DNA of 64,000 nt from Lichina pygmaea. Its lineage: Eukaryota > Ascomycota > Lichinomycetes > Lichinales > Lichinaceae. Under the pieces are notes generated by a model, which was not told the DNA's origin, did not search any database, and saw only the letters and a list, made by a program, of their open reading frames with translations. Shown here in pieces: positions 10,679-22,338 of the stretch. The stretch covers positions 434,001-498,000 of the forward strand of contig OY730174.1 of NCBI GenBank assembly GCA_963422465.1, given 5' to 3'. The translations under genes were made by a program, and so were the position numbers. Numbering within the stretch: the stretch's first letter is position 1; the number at the start of each line of letters is the position of its first letter.

Positions 10679-12063
10679 ATGCCAGTTCCACAATATCGCT
10701 GCGATAACTGTGGGAGAAATCTTGATATAAGCCATAAAGCAAGACATCAGAGAATATGCAAAGGGCCTCAGAATTAAGTGTCATTAGATATCTCGGATTT
10801 AACAAGACAACTTTAGTAATAATTAAGCAGGGCGAGTTCAGTATCTGGTTCTTCAGTAGTTTCAATACTACGGGACTTCGACAATCATCCCGTCGCGCAG
10901 GATGTATCACTCAAGGAGCTTCTCCATCGATGCTCATGGAGCACCCTAAACAACGTCTCTACCAGCTGTCAAGCTCTCTGGGACATGTCCCATACAATGA
11001 TCCCGGAAGTCTTCTCGTCAGAGGAATGCTGGTCGTCACGAGTGCCCGGTGAGGAAGAGATGTTCGTAGCAGTCATGGATCCTTCTGTGTACGGTAAGTT
11101 TTCAGTACTACGGAGTTACTGGTACGTACTGTGGGAAAATTTCTAGTACTAAAAACAATGAATAATGAAGGAACTGCTCAAGTATTCCAAAATGGTGGGG
11201 AGGTGGGAGAACCTGGCACTGCTATTTGGCAGCTTCAACATCCAAACCCAGACAATCCAACATATCTCGTGAATGCTGAACCGAGGCTTGCCAAAGACCT
11301 AATCATGCGAATTCCCACAGCTCTTCTGAAGAAGTTGACACCATATGGATCTCCGGATTTTGGTGTGAATGTCACCCCGATGCATACTATCGTTGACATC
11401 CACATCGATCAAGGTCGAGAGTCGCTCGTACAGTGCATTGGCAGTGGCAGAAAGATCTTTCTCATGTGGCCCGCTACAGATCACAACATGCGACTCATGC
11501 GCAACTTCTCTGATCAGCCAATGAGGCTGTTTCGAATGGCCGACCAACTTCAAGGTGGTATCATGACTGCTGTTGATGCTTCTGTTGGCCTTGCCACCTT
11601 CGCCGGGACGATTCATGCGACTATCACACTGGAACCAGGCTTACTTGTGGGTATCACCTGGATATCTGCGGAAAATCACCGGCCAGCTGCTCGGTGTTTC
11701 AAGTTGGAACTGAGTACAGATGTGGAAGAAAACTTACCAGGCTTGTTCAGAATCATCGCCGATCAAATTGAGAGTTCTCTCCAAGGATTCAACTCAGATA
11801 GACATCGAGAGGTCCTCCAAGATTGGACAACGTACTATCCTCTTATGGTACGCAAATGCGCAAACATGCCTGCTGGCCTCCACAACCCACTCGAAAGGTT
11901 GCTGCAAGTATTTGAAGATTTCTTCTGTCGCTACCGAAGCCTTCAGTGGTCATGTTGCGGCTCTGGCACTTGCAACCCTGAGCATTTCCAGGATGTACAT
12001 CTTGGTGATCTACAAGCTCTTTACAAGGAGGCTCGACCATCTAAGAAGGCACGACATCGATGA
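10679..12063 (+). CDS. JmjC/cupin-like dioxygenase domain protein with N-terminal Cys/His finger
   Basis: Exon 3 (11147-12063) encodes a cupin-like core with HID at about 11401 (an HxD iron-binding pattern), GSGRKIFLMWP, and a third His in GTIHATITLEPG at about 11611. This is the layout of JmjC Fe(II)/2-oxoglutarate oxygenases. It ends in a basic tail (SKKARHR). Exon 2 ends at 11093 and joins through a GTAAGT...TTTCTAG intron (11094-11146) with frame kept. Its start is probably an AG acceptor near 10850. A possible exon 1 at 10679 encodes MPVPQYRCDNCGRNL and a His/Cys run like a small zinc finger, but its donor site is not clear. The TGA stop at 12061 could be CGA changed by C to T, because the frame continues to a good donor at 12121. 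Substrate (histone or other protein) is unknown. Confidence 0.5.
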
Positions 12064-12780
12064 GTTGTCTCGATGCACCTACCGAGCTCTGGCAGAGACC
12101 GATGTGGCCGCAATATCAAGGTAAGTCCTCGGCCAACAGAAGCATTGTCTGGAGCATCTCAGATTATGCCCATGTCCTTGTCTAAAATCTCGTGGCCACT
12201 GCAGTCATTTTTACTGCGGATGCCGCTAGTCCTACCACCGGACGAGATTCACTGCAAGCACTCCGAGTCTTACCCACATCATTGCCAGGAATGCCAGAAT
12301 TTCTACCTCCACCACTTTCGGAAATGCCGCGGGCATCGAGATCGTCGACAACATCATGGGCCCGGTCATCGCTCAGCATGCAGCCACAAGTGGTATCGCC
12401 ATCATCTGGAATGCTTCAATGGTCGCAGTTCTTGAAGGCGTCAATGCCACTGGCCAAAAAGGGATCTACCTTGTTGTTGTCGGGAACATCTCAGGTGTCC
12501 CAATCGTTGAAATCACCGTGGGCTTGACCATCGTCCAGCATGCTGCCACCAGCAGTATCACCATGATCAATAGTGCCACAGGGGTTGAGATCACCCGATG
12601 AATCGTTGTCCAAAAGCTACCAGCATCGGCGTCATCAAAAGTGTAATTGTCGAAAATGCCACAGTCATCGCAGTCACCGAAAACATCGTGGACTCGTCTG
12701 TCATCCACAGTGCTGCAAGCACTACCTCCGTCATCATCTGAAATGTCGCGGGCATCGCCCCATACCAACGACGAACCAAC
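12064..12780 (+). pseudogene. Decayed Cys/His finger array, perhaps the lost C-terminus of the JmjC-like gene
   Basis: Past the TGA the same frame runs to a GTAAGT donor at 12121. A CAG acceptor near 12204 then restores this frame at phase 0 into a Cys/His-rich stretch: HHCQECQNFYLHHFRKCRG, then CSHKWYRHHLEC. Further decayed units follow, with one clear at about 12690-12760 (CHPQCCKHYLRHHLKCRG). Each unit has the pattern C-x2-3-C...H-x3-C-x-G, like the N-terminal finger at 10679. Units 12435-12640 are broken by stops. These look like zinc-binding repeats of one former protein, but this rests on eye-reading. Confidence 0.4.
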
Positions 12781-14371
12781 AAGAGAATCCGGGGGCAGGA
12801 GGTCTTAGAATTTGGAACGACGGAGCTGCAGCTGTTCGGAAAGGCAGTACCACGGTATCGACAGAGCCCTGGCGAAGAAGACGCTTCTACCATACCGGTG
12901 GTCGAATCTACGGACATTGGGCAATGAGGTTCCCGTCGAATAATAACCCCCATCACCACCTACGAGCAGGCTGCAGTAGCCCATCACTAATCTCGGACGA
13001 GTATGAGTTTGAGCAAGACTTTGGTACCAACGCCTATGGACACATCTCCACCGAGTCCAAGCAAAACCACGGACTCAGTCGATATTAGGTAAAGTACCTG
13101 CATCAGCCCACCCCGAATTCCGACCGATGCACACCTGGCACTGATACTGATGGAACTAACCTGGGTAGTTCTGGGCAACATCCTACCTCCGATGCCAACC
13201 GACACCCCACCACCGATACCAACTAACATCTATCATCCATCTTCCTTCTCCCTTCCTCTGCTCTCTGTCTTTTTCTCTCCTGTTGATCGTCTGTTCTCCG
13301 TTCTACCCTCTGCTCTCTGCTCCGCGTACCACGCCTCCTCCCCCTCGGAAGCCCTTCTCTCGTCTCTGGTCTCTGCCTTCTCTGTTCTTCAACCTTTTGA
13401 GCTTTAGGGCTGGATCTTCGAGTCTTGAGTCTTCAAGTCTCCAATTCTTCGAGTGTTTGGTTGTTCCGGTCTTTTGATCTCTTTGGGTTTTCGAATCTTC
13501 CCACTCTCCAAGTCTCTGAGTCTTCGAATGTTCTGCCCCTCCAGTCTTTCAGTGTTCAGACACTCCAGCCTTCTGGTCTCCGAGTCGATGTCTTTGGGCT
13601 TCCCAGGTACCGGTATTCGATATTTTTCCGACAGTGAGGGTGCTTTTTGTCCGACGGAGTACGTAAGGGTACCCTCGTTCAGCTCCCTGTGTCGACCTGA
13701 CTCGAACTCGACACCGGGGATGTGGCCACCCGTGCCACCCTAAAACCCCCTACACACTGTCATGCGCAATCAGTCATGAGTTCGGGTACAAAATCCTAAA
13801 CGTTAAAAAACTATCGTGACTATGTCCGTACCCCGTACGGACGTACGACTCGTACTAATTACCCTCCTCTATCGATACGTTTTCGGCAGCCTCCGTGCTC
13901 GGCCCGCTGCCGCCTCACCGCCCACTCCTAAAGGGCGATCTCTGGCCATGGCCGCCACTTTTTGGCGGGGGCTGCACGCCTCAGTTGGCCACACGCGAGC
14001 AGGGACGAACGTGGGGGGTTGTAGGAGTCATAGATATTTTCTCAGGTGGATCGCTGGGCAGAGCTTCGGCGCACTTTTCAGGTGTACGTTCTTTTTTTTT
14101 TCTAAACAGAAGTCCATCGTTGGTGTTTCAAACGCAAACCCGACTCAAGAACATTTCATTGATAATTGTTAGGATTGCAACACTGCCAAGGTCCAATCTC
14201 GGGAAGGACACGGCGGGCTGCAGAATGGAGGCTGATTAGGGACTGAACAGGGGTTGAATTCGTGTATATAGCGAGTGTTTTTTCCTAGAGAAATTGATAA
14301 CGGCTCTTCCCTGCCTCCCAGCTCCAACAATAATCCGGCGAGCAGCATCGCAGCGACTGACCGGGCGCGAA
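12781..14371. other. Non-coding; CT-rich leader-like region
   Basis: A plus-strand frame continues to 13088 without recognisable content. From about 13230 to 13580 the plus strand is rich in CT and in degenerate GAGTCTTC/AAGTCTCC words, like a long fungal promoter or 5' leader. CGTACGGACGTACGACTCGT-type palindromic words lie near 13833. T-rich TTCTTTTTTTTTTCTAAACAG at about 14090-14110 looks like an intron end, but no exon could be anchored to it. Confidence 0.4.
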
Positions 14372-15741
14372 ATGTCGTCGACCACGTCGTGACGACGACT
14401 CAACATCGATAACATCAACCCTCACGTCAAGGCAGCAAAGTATGCGGTCCGTGGCGAACTGGCCATCCGCGCCGAAGAGTACCGTCGACGGCTGGCCGAG
14501 GGTGAGAAGCTGCCGTTCGAGACCGTCGTCTCGGCCAACATTGGAAACCGGCAGCAGCTGGACCAGAAGCCGATCACCTTCTTCCGCCAGGTGGTTAGCT
14601 TGCTCGAGTACCCGCCGCTGCTCGAGAGGGACGGTGTTCTCGCCGACCTTGGATACAAGCCGGACGCCGTCGAGCGAGCGCGCTGGCTCTTGAAGATTAC
14701 AACTCGGTCTTTCTCAGCGCCGGTGCGTCGTCGGGCGTCAACACGCTCATGCACGTCATCTGCGCCAGCCCGGAATGTGGAGTGCTCGTGCCGATGCCGC
14801 AGTACCCGCTGTACACGGCGACGCTGGCGGTCTTGAACGCCCGCTGCGTGCCGTACTACCTCGAGGAGAGCAAGGCGTGGGGTACCGACATCAGCGAGAT
14901 CTCGTCTGCGCTGGACGAGGCCAGGACCGAGGGGACCGACGTGCGGGCCATCGCCGTCATCAACCCCGGCAACCCGACCGGGGCCAGCCTCTCGGAGGCG
15001 GACGTCAGGGGCGTCATCGAGCTGGCGGCGGCCGAGCGTCTCGTTGTCGTCGCGGACGAAGTGTACCAGACGAACGTCTTCACAGGCAAGTTCCACTTGT
15101 TCAAGAAGGTGTTGCGGGACATGCAGAAGGCGTCGCCAGGCACGTACGACGACATCGAGCTCGTGTCGCTGCACAGCATCTCCAAGGGCATGGTCGGCGA
15201 ATGCGGGCATCGGGGCGGCTACTTTGAGCTCGTCGGCTTCGACCCGGCCGTGGCGGCGCAGGTGTACAAGTTCGTGAGCATCATGCTGTGTCCGCCCGTG
15301 CTCGGCCAATGCCTGGTCGAGATGATGGTCAACCCGCCCAAGGAGGGCGACGCCAGCTACGCCCAGTACCGCGAAGAATACGACGGCATCTTCGACGGGC
15401 TACGTTACCGTGCAACGGCGCTGCACGAAGCCTTCAAGACGATGGAGGGCGTCGAGTGCCAAGAGCCGCAGGGGTCCATGTATCTCTTCCCGACCATCCA
15501 CCTCCCCGCGCGCGCCGTCGCCCAAGCCGCCTCCGAGGACCCCCCTCGTCGTCCGGACGACTACTATACCTCTCGGCTGCTCGACGCCACCGGCGTCTGT
15601 CTCGTGCCCGGCTCCGGCTTCGGCCAGAAGGACGGCACTTTTCACTTTAGAACTACTTTCTTGGCCCCTGGCACCGACTGGATCGGTCGTATCACAAAGT
15701 TCCACACTGAGTTTATGGACGAGTTTCGCGATGGGAAGTAG
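14372..15741 (+). pseudogene. ALT1: Alanine aminotransferase, broken copy
   Basis: This is a PLP-dependent class I/II aminotransferase (alanine plus 2-oxoglutarate to pyruvate plus glutamate). The match is strong across its length: NINPHVKAAKYAVRGELA near the start, QQLDQKPITFFRQV, ASSGVNTLMHVICASP, VINPGNPTGAS, the PLP-lysine context SLHSISKGMVGECGHRGGY, CPPVLGQCLVEMM, and VPGSGFGQKDGTFHFRTTF near the end. Two lesions are visible. Codon 7 is TGA where CGA is expected (C to T). Between WLLK (about 14688) and the strand before SAGASSG (about 14705) some 33 residues of the family are missing, and the frame shifts by one. The lost part normally contains a conserved Ser-His-Ser-containing segment of the active site. 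I judge it non-functional unless this is an assembly error. Confidence 0.85.
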
Positions 15742-18680
15742 AGGGGGGAGGAGGAGTAGAGGGGAGGGGGAGTGGGGAGGGGAGTGGGGAGGAGAGTAGA
15801 GGACAGTAGAGGGGAGTGGAGGGGAAATTGGATTGGAGGGAAAAGAAGAAGATTGTGATTCGATCGCGATACATGGACTGTATTGTTGATCAACGACGAA
15901 AGGGAAGCAGGAGGGGAAGGAGGAGAAGGAGATGGTTTTGATGGTGGTGATTATCGTGACGATACATGGAGATGATGACTATATACAGGCAGTATTTTGT
16001 ACTTTTGTAGTCGAATACATGAAGATGCAAGTAGACCTGATTCAAGTGCGTGACATGCTCTCTGGCAATGCTCTCCACCGTCACTCTCCACCATCACTCT
16101 CCACCATCGCCATCTACTCAATGCTCCTCTAGATAACCCCCATGTATTCCGTAGACCTGAAGCCAATGAATTGAAGCCAATGAACTGAAGCCAACATATA
16201 AAAGTCAACGAGCTCACAAATAACAAAAGAGAAGGTAAGATAAAAAGAGATGCACCCATGCTCCGAAAAAGTCAATACGTGCCCCGTTTCTGTTCGAGGA
16301 AGAGCACCTTTTTACGGACTGTGCAGAAGAACATCGAGTCGGTTAGTTTTGTGAGTCTCTCTTTCTTCGGGTGTTGTGTTGGCGGATGGGTTAGGGAAGG
16401 GGAGGGGAAGGGGTGTTGATTTTGTGGGGGGTTTCCAGTATATATCTGGAAAAGAAAAAGAAGAAGGGTTCATGTTGGATACAGCGGAGTGACTTTCTTT
16501 CATCCTCAAGAAGAGGAAGACGAAGAAGAAGAGGAAGAAGAAGAAGAAAGAGGAGAAGAAGAAGCTCCTCCCCCCAACCCAAAAAGAAGACGACGCATAA
16601 CAAAGCATGCCCTGCAGTAAACAGGGCGACTTCGACACGTACCAACAGGATCGTACTTCATCATCGACAGAGGTCGGTGTTGTCGCGGTCGGACCAAGGT
16701 GCGGTAATAGCCCGTCAGAGCCATCGAGACGAGACGGACGGCGATGGTACGTGATTTGGCTGTTTGGTTGGTTGGTGAGCGTCTGGTCTTCTTTTTCGCT
16801 GGTTGCATGGGTTGCTTGACGGAGGGAGGGGGCGGAGTGAAGGGAGAGGTTGTGGCATGGATGAGGCGATGTTGAGGCTGGGGTCGAGTTTCAAAGAACA
16901 GATGAAGCGACGGGGGGATTGGATAGTACAATTAGTGAAAGGCATCGAGTTGGAATATCAATCGATGAGAACATCTAGCTGTGTCGACCCATACAAGTCA
17001 TAGCAGAACCGAAACAGACACAAGGGCCTACATACCTTTCTTCGCCATACTTTCCTTTCCCTCTCTCTCCCTTGCCCGCTTTCTGTCTCTTCGTCTGAGC
17101 CTACCAAGAGAGCGTCATGCAAGATCGTCTTCGGAGGGAGGATTGATTTGGGGCGGATATTGATGCCGTCGATGACGAATGACGCCGACGAGGATACCCT
17201 GGAGAGACTGGACTCGGCCGAGCCGAAGCAAACAGCTCAGCAGTACTATATTGCTCACTTGCGCTGACCACGTCGTTCGTCGGCGGATCAGATATCGAGT
17301 CGGCGTCCTCTCCGGTGCAGCCGTCGCGCAGCAGCAGCAGCGTGGGTTGCCGGCGTCGTTTATTCGCGATATAGCTGTCCAGAATACATCCCCTCTCTCC
17401 TTTTCAGTCGTCGGGTAGCAGCAGCAGCAGCGTAGATAGAGTACGACTGTGAGGGATCCTCTACCACTTAGAATGTTGTTGTTGGCGCCTGAGGATGTGA
17501 CTGGTGATGAAGAGCTAGAAGATGAGGTCGAGATTGGAGATGCCTGTCGAGGAGGACTGCATTAGCGGATGGTTGGGCAGTCCACGACCAGTTGATGAGC
17601 AGTAGATGTATCAAACAGCCGCGATGTACTCAGTAGATGTATGGTAGCATGTACGGAAGTAGCTGTCAAGCACATGATCTACCAGTGGTGCTTCCATAGC
17701 TGCTTGAGAAGCAGGAGGAAGAGGAGGAGAAGTGAAGACCCACCACCAGAGCAACACCCAAGTCTTTACACTAGTCTGCACCCTGCCAGCTACCGTAGAG
17801 CATAGCACGGGCACGCAGATGCCAGATGCAGTACGTTACGTACTTCCGCACCAGTCGGTAGGTCGATTCGTCGTTGCGGCCCTCTGCAATCAGTTGCTGA
17901 TTGATGTCGTCGGTACGTACTGCCACAACTGCTTACTCAAGCGTGTCGTTGCGAAAACTCAAGAGTATGTTTACGTAATCCGTAGTCACACTCGAAGCTC
18001 CACAAGTCAAAAATCCCGAGCTCACTCTGCGCACCACTTTGCACCTGACAGTGTTCAGGACTTGTGCTACCAGATCAGGTTTTTCTCAACAAAGGTCCAA
18101 GATAGCTGACGGTGCAAATCACATGTCAAACAGCTTGACTATTTATGCTAGATTCAGAACTTCCTGGAGCATACAGTACATATCGAGCTCCTCACAGTGT
18201 TCCCTACCGTGCTGGCACGGACTGGTACGAGGGGCACGCAGGGGGTACAGCTTGTCGTCGCGGCAAGTGATGTGAATGGAAGATACTCCGACTTGCAGAC
18301 AGAAAGATGGATAGCGTGGATAGATAGACAAGAAGTCAAATCTCTTTCATCGTTTCTCTTCCTCCTTTCCTCATCAACCCAAGCAGCTTGGAAAACTCAT
18401 AGAAGTACCTTTCATACAAGAATCTTCTCTGGACTGATAGAATCCACTTCCACTTCCACTCCGTCTCCCTTCCAAGCCTCAATGCTTCAGCGTCCTTCAA
18501 TGACGAGAGCCCCTCTGAAAGGATGCCTCCTCTGAAAGACGAACACTCTGAAGGAATGACCCCCCCCCCCCCCCCCCCTCCACCCGGCGAAGACTGATAA
18601 ACATCCCGACTCAAGACAGATAGACAGACAGAATTAACTGCTGCCGCACAGCATAAAAGGATGGGGATAAAGCAAAAGAA
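15742..18680. other. Long non-coding stretch with simple repeats
   Basis: No gene is supported over about 2.9 kb. It holds a GGGGAGTGG-type purine tract right after the aminotransferase (15745-15835), an AAG/AGG tract at about 16502-16566, CAG-type triplets at about 17330-17435, and a run of about 19 C at 18560-18578. TACGGAAGTA-type words occur near 17652 and 17838. Long frames here come from the simple sequence. Confidence 0.5.
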
Positions 18681-19040
18681 GAAATCATCTTCCCCGGCCC
18701 CACTTCTTTCCTCTTCCATTTTGCGCGAGACATCGATGATCATGTCGACGATGGTGTCGACGATGGCAGAAGGCGCGAGGGAGCCGCAGGGCCTTCAACC
18801 TCGGCTCAGGATCAACGGGACCCGAAAAGACGCCACGACGCGCGCTGCTGTGCTGCTGTGCAGGGACAATGGCGGACCGGTGGTGCTGGTGCTGGTGCCT
18901 TGATGGGTGACCATATTGTGGTCGATGGCCCAGGCAGATGATGAGGATCCCTCTTGTGAGGTAACCGTGATGACGACGACAATGACGACGACGACGACGT
19001 GTTGCGGACGACGATGATAGACAGAGACGGCGCTTGGCGT

Positions 19041-19838
19041 TCACCAGTGAAATTCCTCCTGCTCGTGCCGGTACGAGGTCGATCGCGGGCTGGCGTAGAC
19101 GATGCGGCCGTCGTCGACCTCGTAGTCGCCTTCGGCTTCGAGCAGCGAGGGGCGGTACGGGGAGCCGTCGCGGTTGATGTAGACGACCTTGGTGTCGCGG
19201 TAGCCGCTTTGCGGCAGTTGGACGATCTCGACTCTCGCCCGGCTTTCCTTTGGCCGGCTCTCCTTGGGCCGGCTCTCCTTGGGCCGGATGGTCTCGGCGC
19301 GGCGCGGCTGGACGAGGTAGGTCTGGTCTTAGCTGACAATGGCCGACGAGGACGGTTGTTTCGATCGGCGCAGACGCAGGCCGTGCTCGATGGCCTTCAG
19401 GAGCCCGCGCACGACGTCGCAGCCGACGGGGATCTCGACCTTGACGGACTGGTAGTCGTGGCCGTCGACAGTCGAGCAGGGCCGGCCGCGCTGCAGCTCG
19501 AGGTGCTTGGCTACGTTGCGGGCGTGGTGGTGACCGCGATCGCACAGGGTCTTGCCGGCGAGGTGCACGCGGTAGGGATCAGCGCAGCGGTCGCAGTGCG
19601 AGGCGTGGCGGGCGTAGTTGTAGACGGCCCGCAGCTCGTCCTCCCTGGCCGGGCGCGAGACGGACTCGCTGGGCGCGAAGCCGACCTTACGTGGGAAGGA
19701 CGGCATCCTGTCGGTCCCGCCGGGAGCGCGCGGACTGGCGACGACGATGTTATGAGGGACGGTTGTGACAGGAGCCGGTGTCGAGTACAACACAGTTGCT
19801 GGTGCTGACGAGTATGATTGCCCTCGATGACGGGGCAA
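19041..19838 (-). pseudogene. Conserved fungal protein of unknown function, one internal nonsense codon
   Basis: One frame of 266 codons runs from ATG at 19838 to TGA at 19041. Residues about 70-150 look conserved: RAVYNYARHASHCDRCADPY, then KTLCDRGHHHARNVAKHLE, then VEIPVGCDVVRGLLKAIEHG. The C-terminal part reads QLPQSGYRDTKVVYINRDG and LLEAEGDYEVDDGRIVYASP. This order recalls a widespread uncharacterised ascomycete family with a CxxC motif. A TAA at 19331-19329 (codon 170) splits the halves. CAA to TAA explains it, as the frame is unchanged on both sides. Three tandem copies of SRPKE lie just after it. A very short intron over the stop is a less likely alternative. Confidence 0.65.
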
Positions 19839-20297
19839 TTGGTATTGGTTCTGTTGCGGGTGCTTTGTTGCTTCGATGATGTTCTTGTTATCGTGATGGA
19901 CTGATCGAGGAGCTGCAGTATCCGGGCGAGGGCGGCTTCTTTATAGCCGGACGTCGCTGCGATCATGGTCGCTGATGGTGGTGGTGGTGGTTGTGGCCGT
20001 GTCGGCCTGCTTTCCGTCATGCGCCCGGGCCAAGACTGGAAAATCAGTCAACCATGCACCCCACCCTTGTCTGCCTGCTCACCCGCGGTGGAGGGGTCCG
20101 GTGGAAGCCTGGCGCGGTTCCCTGACGGCCGATTCTCCCGGCCGATTCCCGCTTGGCGCAGGCCCCAGTCGTCCCCACGGTCCCCATCAATTCACCGCCG
20201 TCTTTATCTTCTTTATAATCGTGTGTCAAAAGTCACAAGCAGCCTACTTTTGGTGGACGTTGGAAACCCTCCAAAAGTGGTGCCAGAAACCTCCATT
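19839..20297. other. Non-coding spacer
   Basis: No gene is supported. A minus-strand frame upstream of 19838 is Pro-rich and probably leader sequence. An imperfect inverted repeat (CCTACTTTTGGTGG and CCTCCAAAAGTGG) lies at about 20246-20280. Confidence 0.4.
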
Positions 20298-20362
20298 TAA
20301 GGGGGTGCTTAGGCGCTCAACTGAGCGTTGAGTGATATCGAGCGTCACGTGATCGAATACGG
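20298..20362 (+). mobile_element. Relic end of a pogo-family transposon
   Basis: The last 41 bp (20322-20362) match the terminal inverted repeat of the pogo copies at 4475-4515 and 57628-57668 with a handful of transitions. TA follows at 20363. The preceding AAGGGGGTGCTTAGGCGCTCA also resembles the copy-2 end. The opposite end was not found, so this is a truncated or deeply deleted copy. Confidence 0.75.
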
Positions 20363-20826
20363 TACTGATGATAGATCCGCCAGTCGAAAGCATCTGACAA
20401 TTGGGACGGTGCGGTTAGGACTTATGATATACGATCAGTGTGCGGAAGGTACGGAATACGAAAGTACCTCCGTATCAACAGTGGCCCTGTATCAGAAGCA
20501 ATGGCAACCAATGAACCGGTGAAGCTGCCGGTTTTTCCACCAGATTGCGTTTATTGGATCTCGTCCACACTTGCGATGATTACTGTACTCCGTGCATATA
20601 TTCCATTGCCCGACTCGCACCAGACAAGCTCTTACCTGCCCAGGGACTACGATGAGAGCCCTCGACCTGGACAAGTCGTCAACTGTAGCGTAAGTCGCGC
20701 GTCATGATTCGGGCTCGGGCTTTGGTGGTCCGTCGCTTATGTCATTCGACGTCTAGACTCCGCTGCGGCTGTCACGCGACCAAGCCGCCGTAGCTCGCCC
20801 ACGATCCACGACGTCATCCGTGCCCC
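20363..20826. other. Promoter-side spacer of the membrane protein gene
   Basis: No gene is supported. TACGGAATACGAAAGTACC-type words occur at about 20450. The stretch upstream of 20827 is likely promoter and leader of the next gene. Confidence 0.35.
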
Positions 20827-22338
20827 ATGGGGATGCCGGACGGAGCACGGCCGACGAAGCCGACCACGGCCTCGATGGCCAATGCCGGCGACGATCGGAT
20901 ATCAAACGGCCATGGTCCCCTGCGCAGTCGCAGAACGGCAGACAATTCAACTCGAGCAAACTCATTCCCTCCGTCGACCACGCAAGATGCTCGACGCATG
21001 ACGGGCTTCTCCCAGCTTTCGTATGACGAGGTCGGCGGTAGCTACAGCTTTCCCGTCGACACGGCGCTTCTGTTCAAGCCGGCCGATTCGAGGCTCGCCG
21101 ACAACCACGACGCGACCACCTGGCACTCGGCGCCGCTGGCGTTCGCCCTCTTCCCGGCCCTTGCAGGACTGCTATTCCACAATGGCGGAGCTATCGCGAC
21201 GGATCTGTCATTGCTCGTGCTCACCGGCGTCTTCTTGAATTGGTCCGTCACCGTGCCATGGTGAGTTTCACCCGCCCGTGCGCCCACCTCTAGCCCCGCA
21301 TCGCCTTCGCGAACGTGCAGCTGACCCGTGACCAGGGAATGTTATCAAGACTCGCGCTCACTCCGAGTCGAAGAGTCATCGGATGCCCAATTGATAGACC
21401 AAGGGAGGGAAACGGACAAGGAGGTGCCATCAGCAAGGACGGACGAGCCACCGGCTCACCTAGCATCACCAACGTCCGCGGACGATCCGGGCACGGAGCG
21501 CGGAGTCGCGATTCGCTCGGCAGCCGAGGCCAAGATGCGCAGGAACGAGCTTCTCGCTCTCCTGTCGTGCTTCGTGCTACCTCTTGCTAGCGCCTGGCTT
21601 CTCCATGCCATCCGTTCCCAGCTCTCGAGGCCATCGGAAGGGCTTGTCTCGAACTACAACCTCACCATCTTCGTGCTCGCGTCCCAGTTCCGGCCGATGA
21701 CCCATCTGTTCAGGATGATCCGGACGAGGACCCTGCACCTGCAAAGGGCCGTCCATGCCGACAAACTCCAGCACCTTGGCCAGGAGAGGATCGTGGCCGT
21801 CGACGAGCGTCTCGACGCGCTAGAAGCGCAAGTGGCCGCACATCGATCGTCCCGCCGACCGTCAGACCCTGAAGGTACCGACGGCGGCGTCGCGTCCGTC
21901 ACGGCCGAGGTCCGACGTGGCGTGCAGCCGGAGGTCGACGCGCTCAACCGGGCGGTTCGGCGGTACGAGAAACGCGCCACCGTCCAGGCGATGCAGACCG
22001 AGGCCCGCCTCCAAGAGCTCGAGGCGCGCGTCAACGACGCCGTGTCTCTCGCCGCGGCGGCCGTTCAGGCTAGACAGGAGCAGTCACGTAGCTACGGCCG
22101 AAGCATGTGGGAGCTGATCTACGGGGCCTGGACCTTGCCCCTCTGGACCTTGGTGACCATCTTCTCTTTGCCGGCGAAGCTATCCACCATGACCTTGGCC
22201 TTCGGCCGGGCTCTGATGAGGCTCGGGAAACACGGCCAGGACGCGCAGACGGCCGACGGACGATATCGGGCGGATGGTCGAGTCAGGGACCGGTCACATA
22301 GACGGGCCAGCAAACGGCCGGCTCAAAATTCCGTCTAG
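20827..22338 (+). CDS. Conserved fungal multi-pass membrane protein with coiled coil
   Basis: Two exons, 20827-21260 and 21336-22338, are joined by a GTGAGT...CCAG intron that makes a split TGG codon (…TVPW|ECYQD…). The product is 478 residues. Order: hydrophilic N-terminus with MTGFSQLSYDEVGGSYSFPV; two membrane segments at about 103-120 and 122-141; a third at about 217-236 (LLALLSCFVLPLASAW); a conserved PSEGLVSNYNLTIFVLASQ stretch; a long Ala/Glu/Arg-rich coiled coil at about 270-390; and a hydrophobic C-terminal segment at about 407-435. I recognise the layout as a conserved uncharacterised ascomycete family. Later Met codons (20875, 20998) are alternative starts. No lesion is seen. Confidence 0.75.

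Noticed and set aside
14422-15309. 295-codon minus-strand frame
   Set aside because: Antisense shadow of the GC-rich aminotransferase.
18999-19808. 269-codon plus-strand frame
   Set aside because: Antisense shadow of the conserved gene at 19041-19838.
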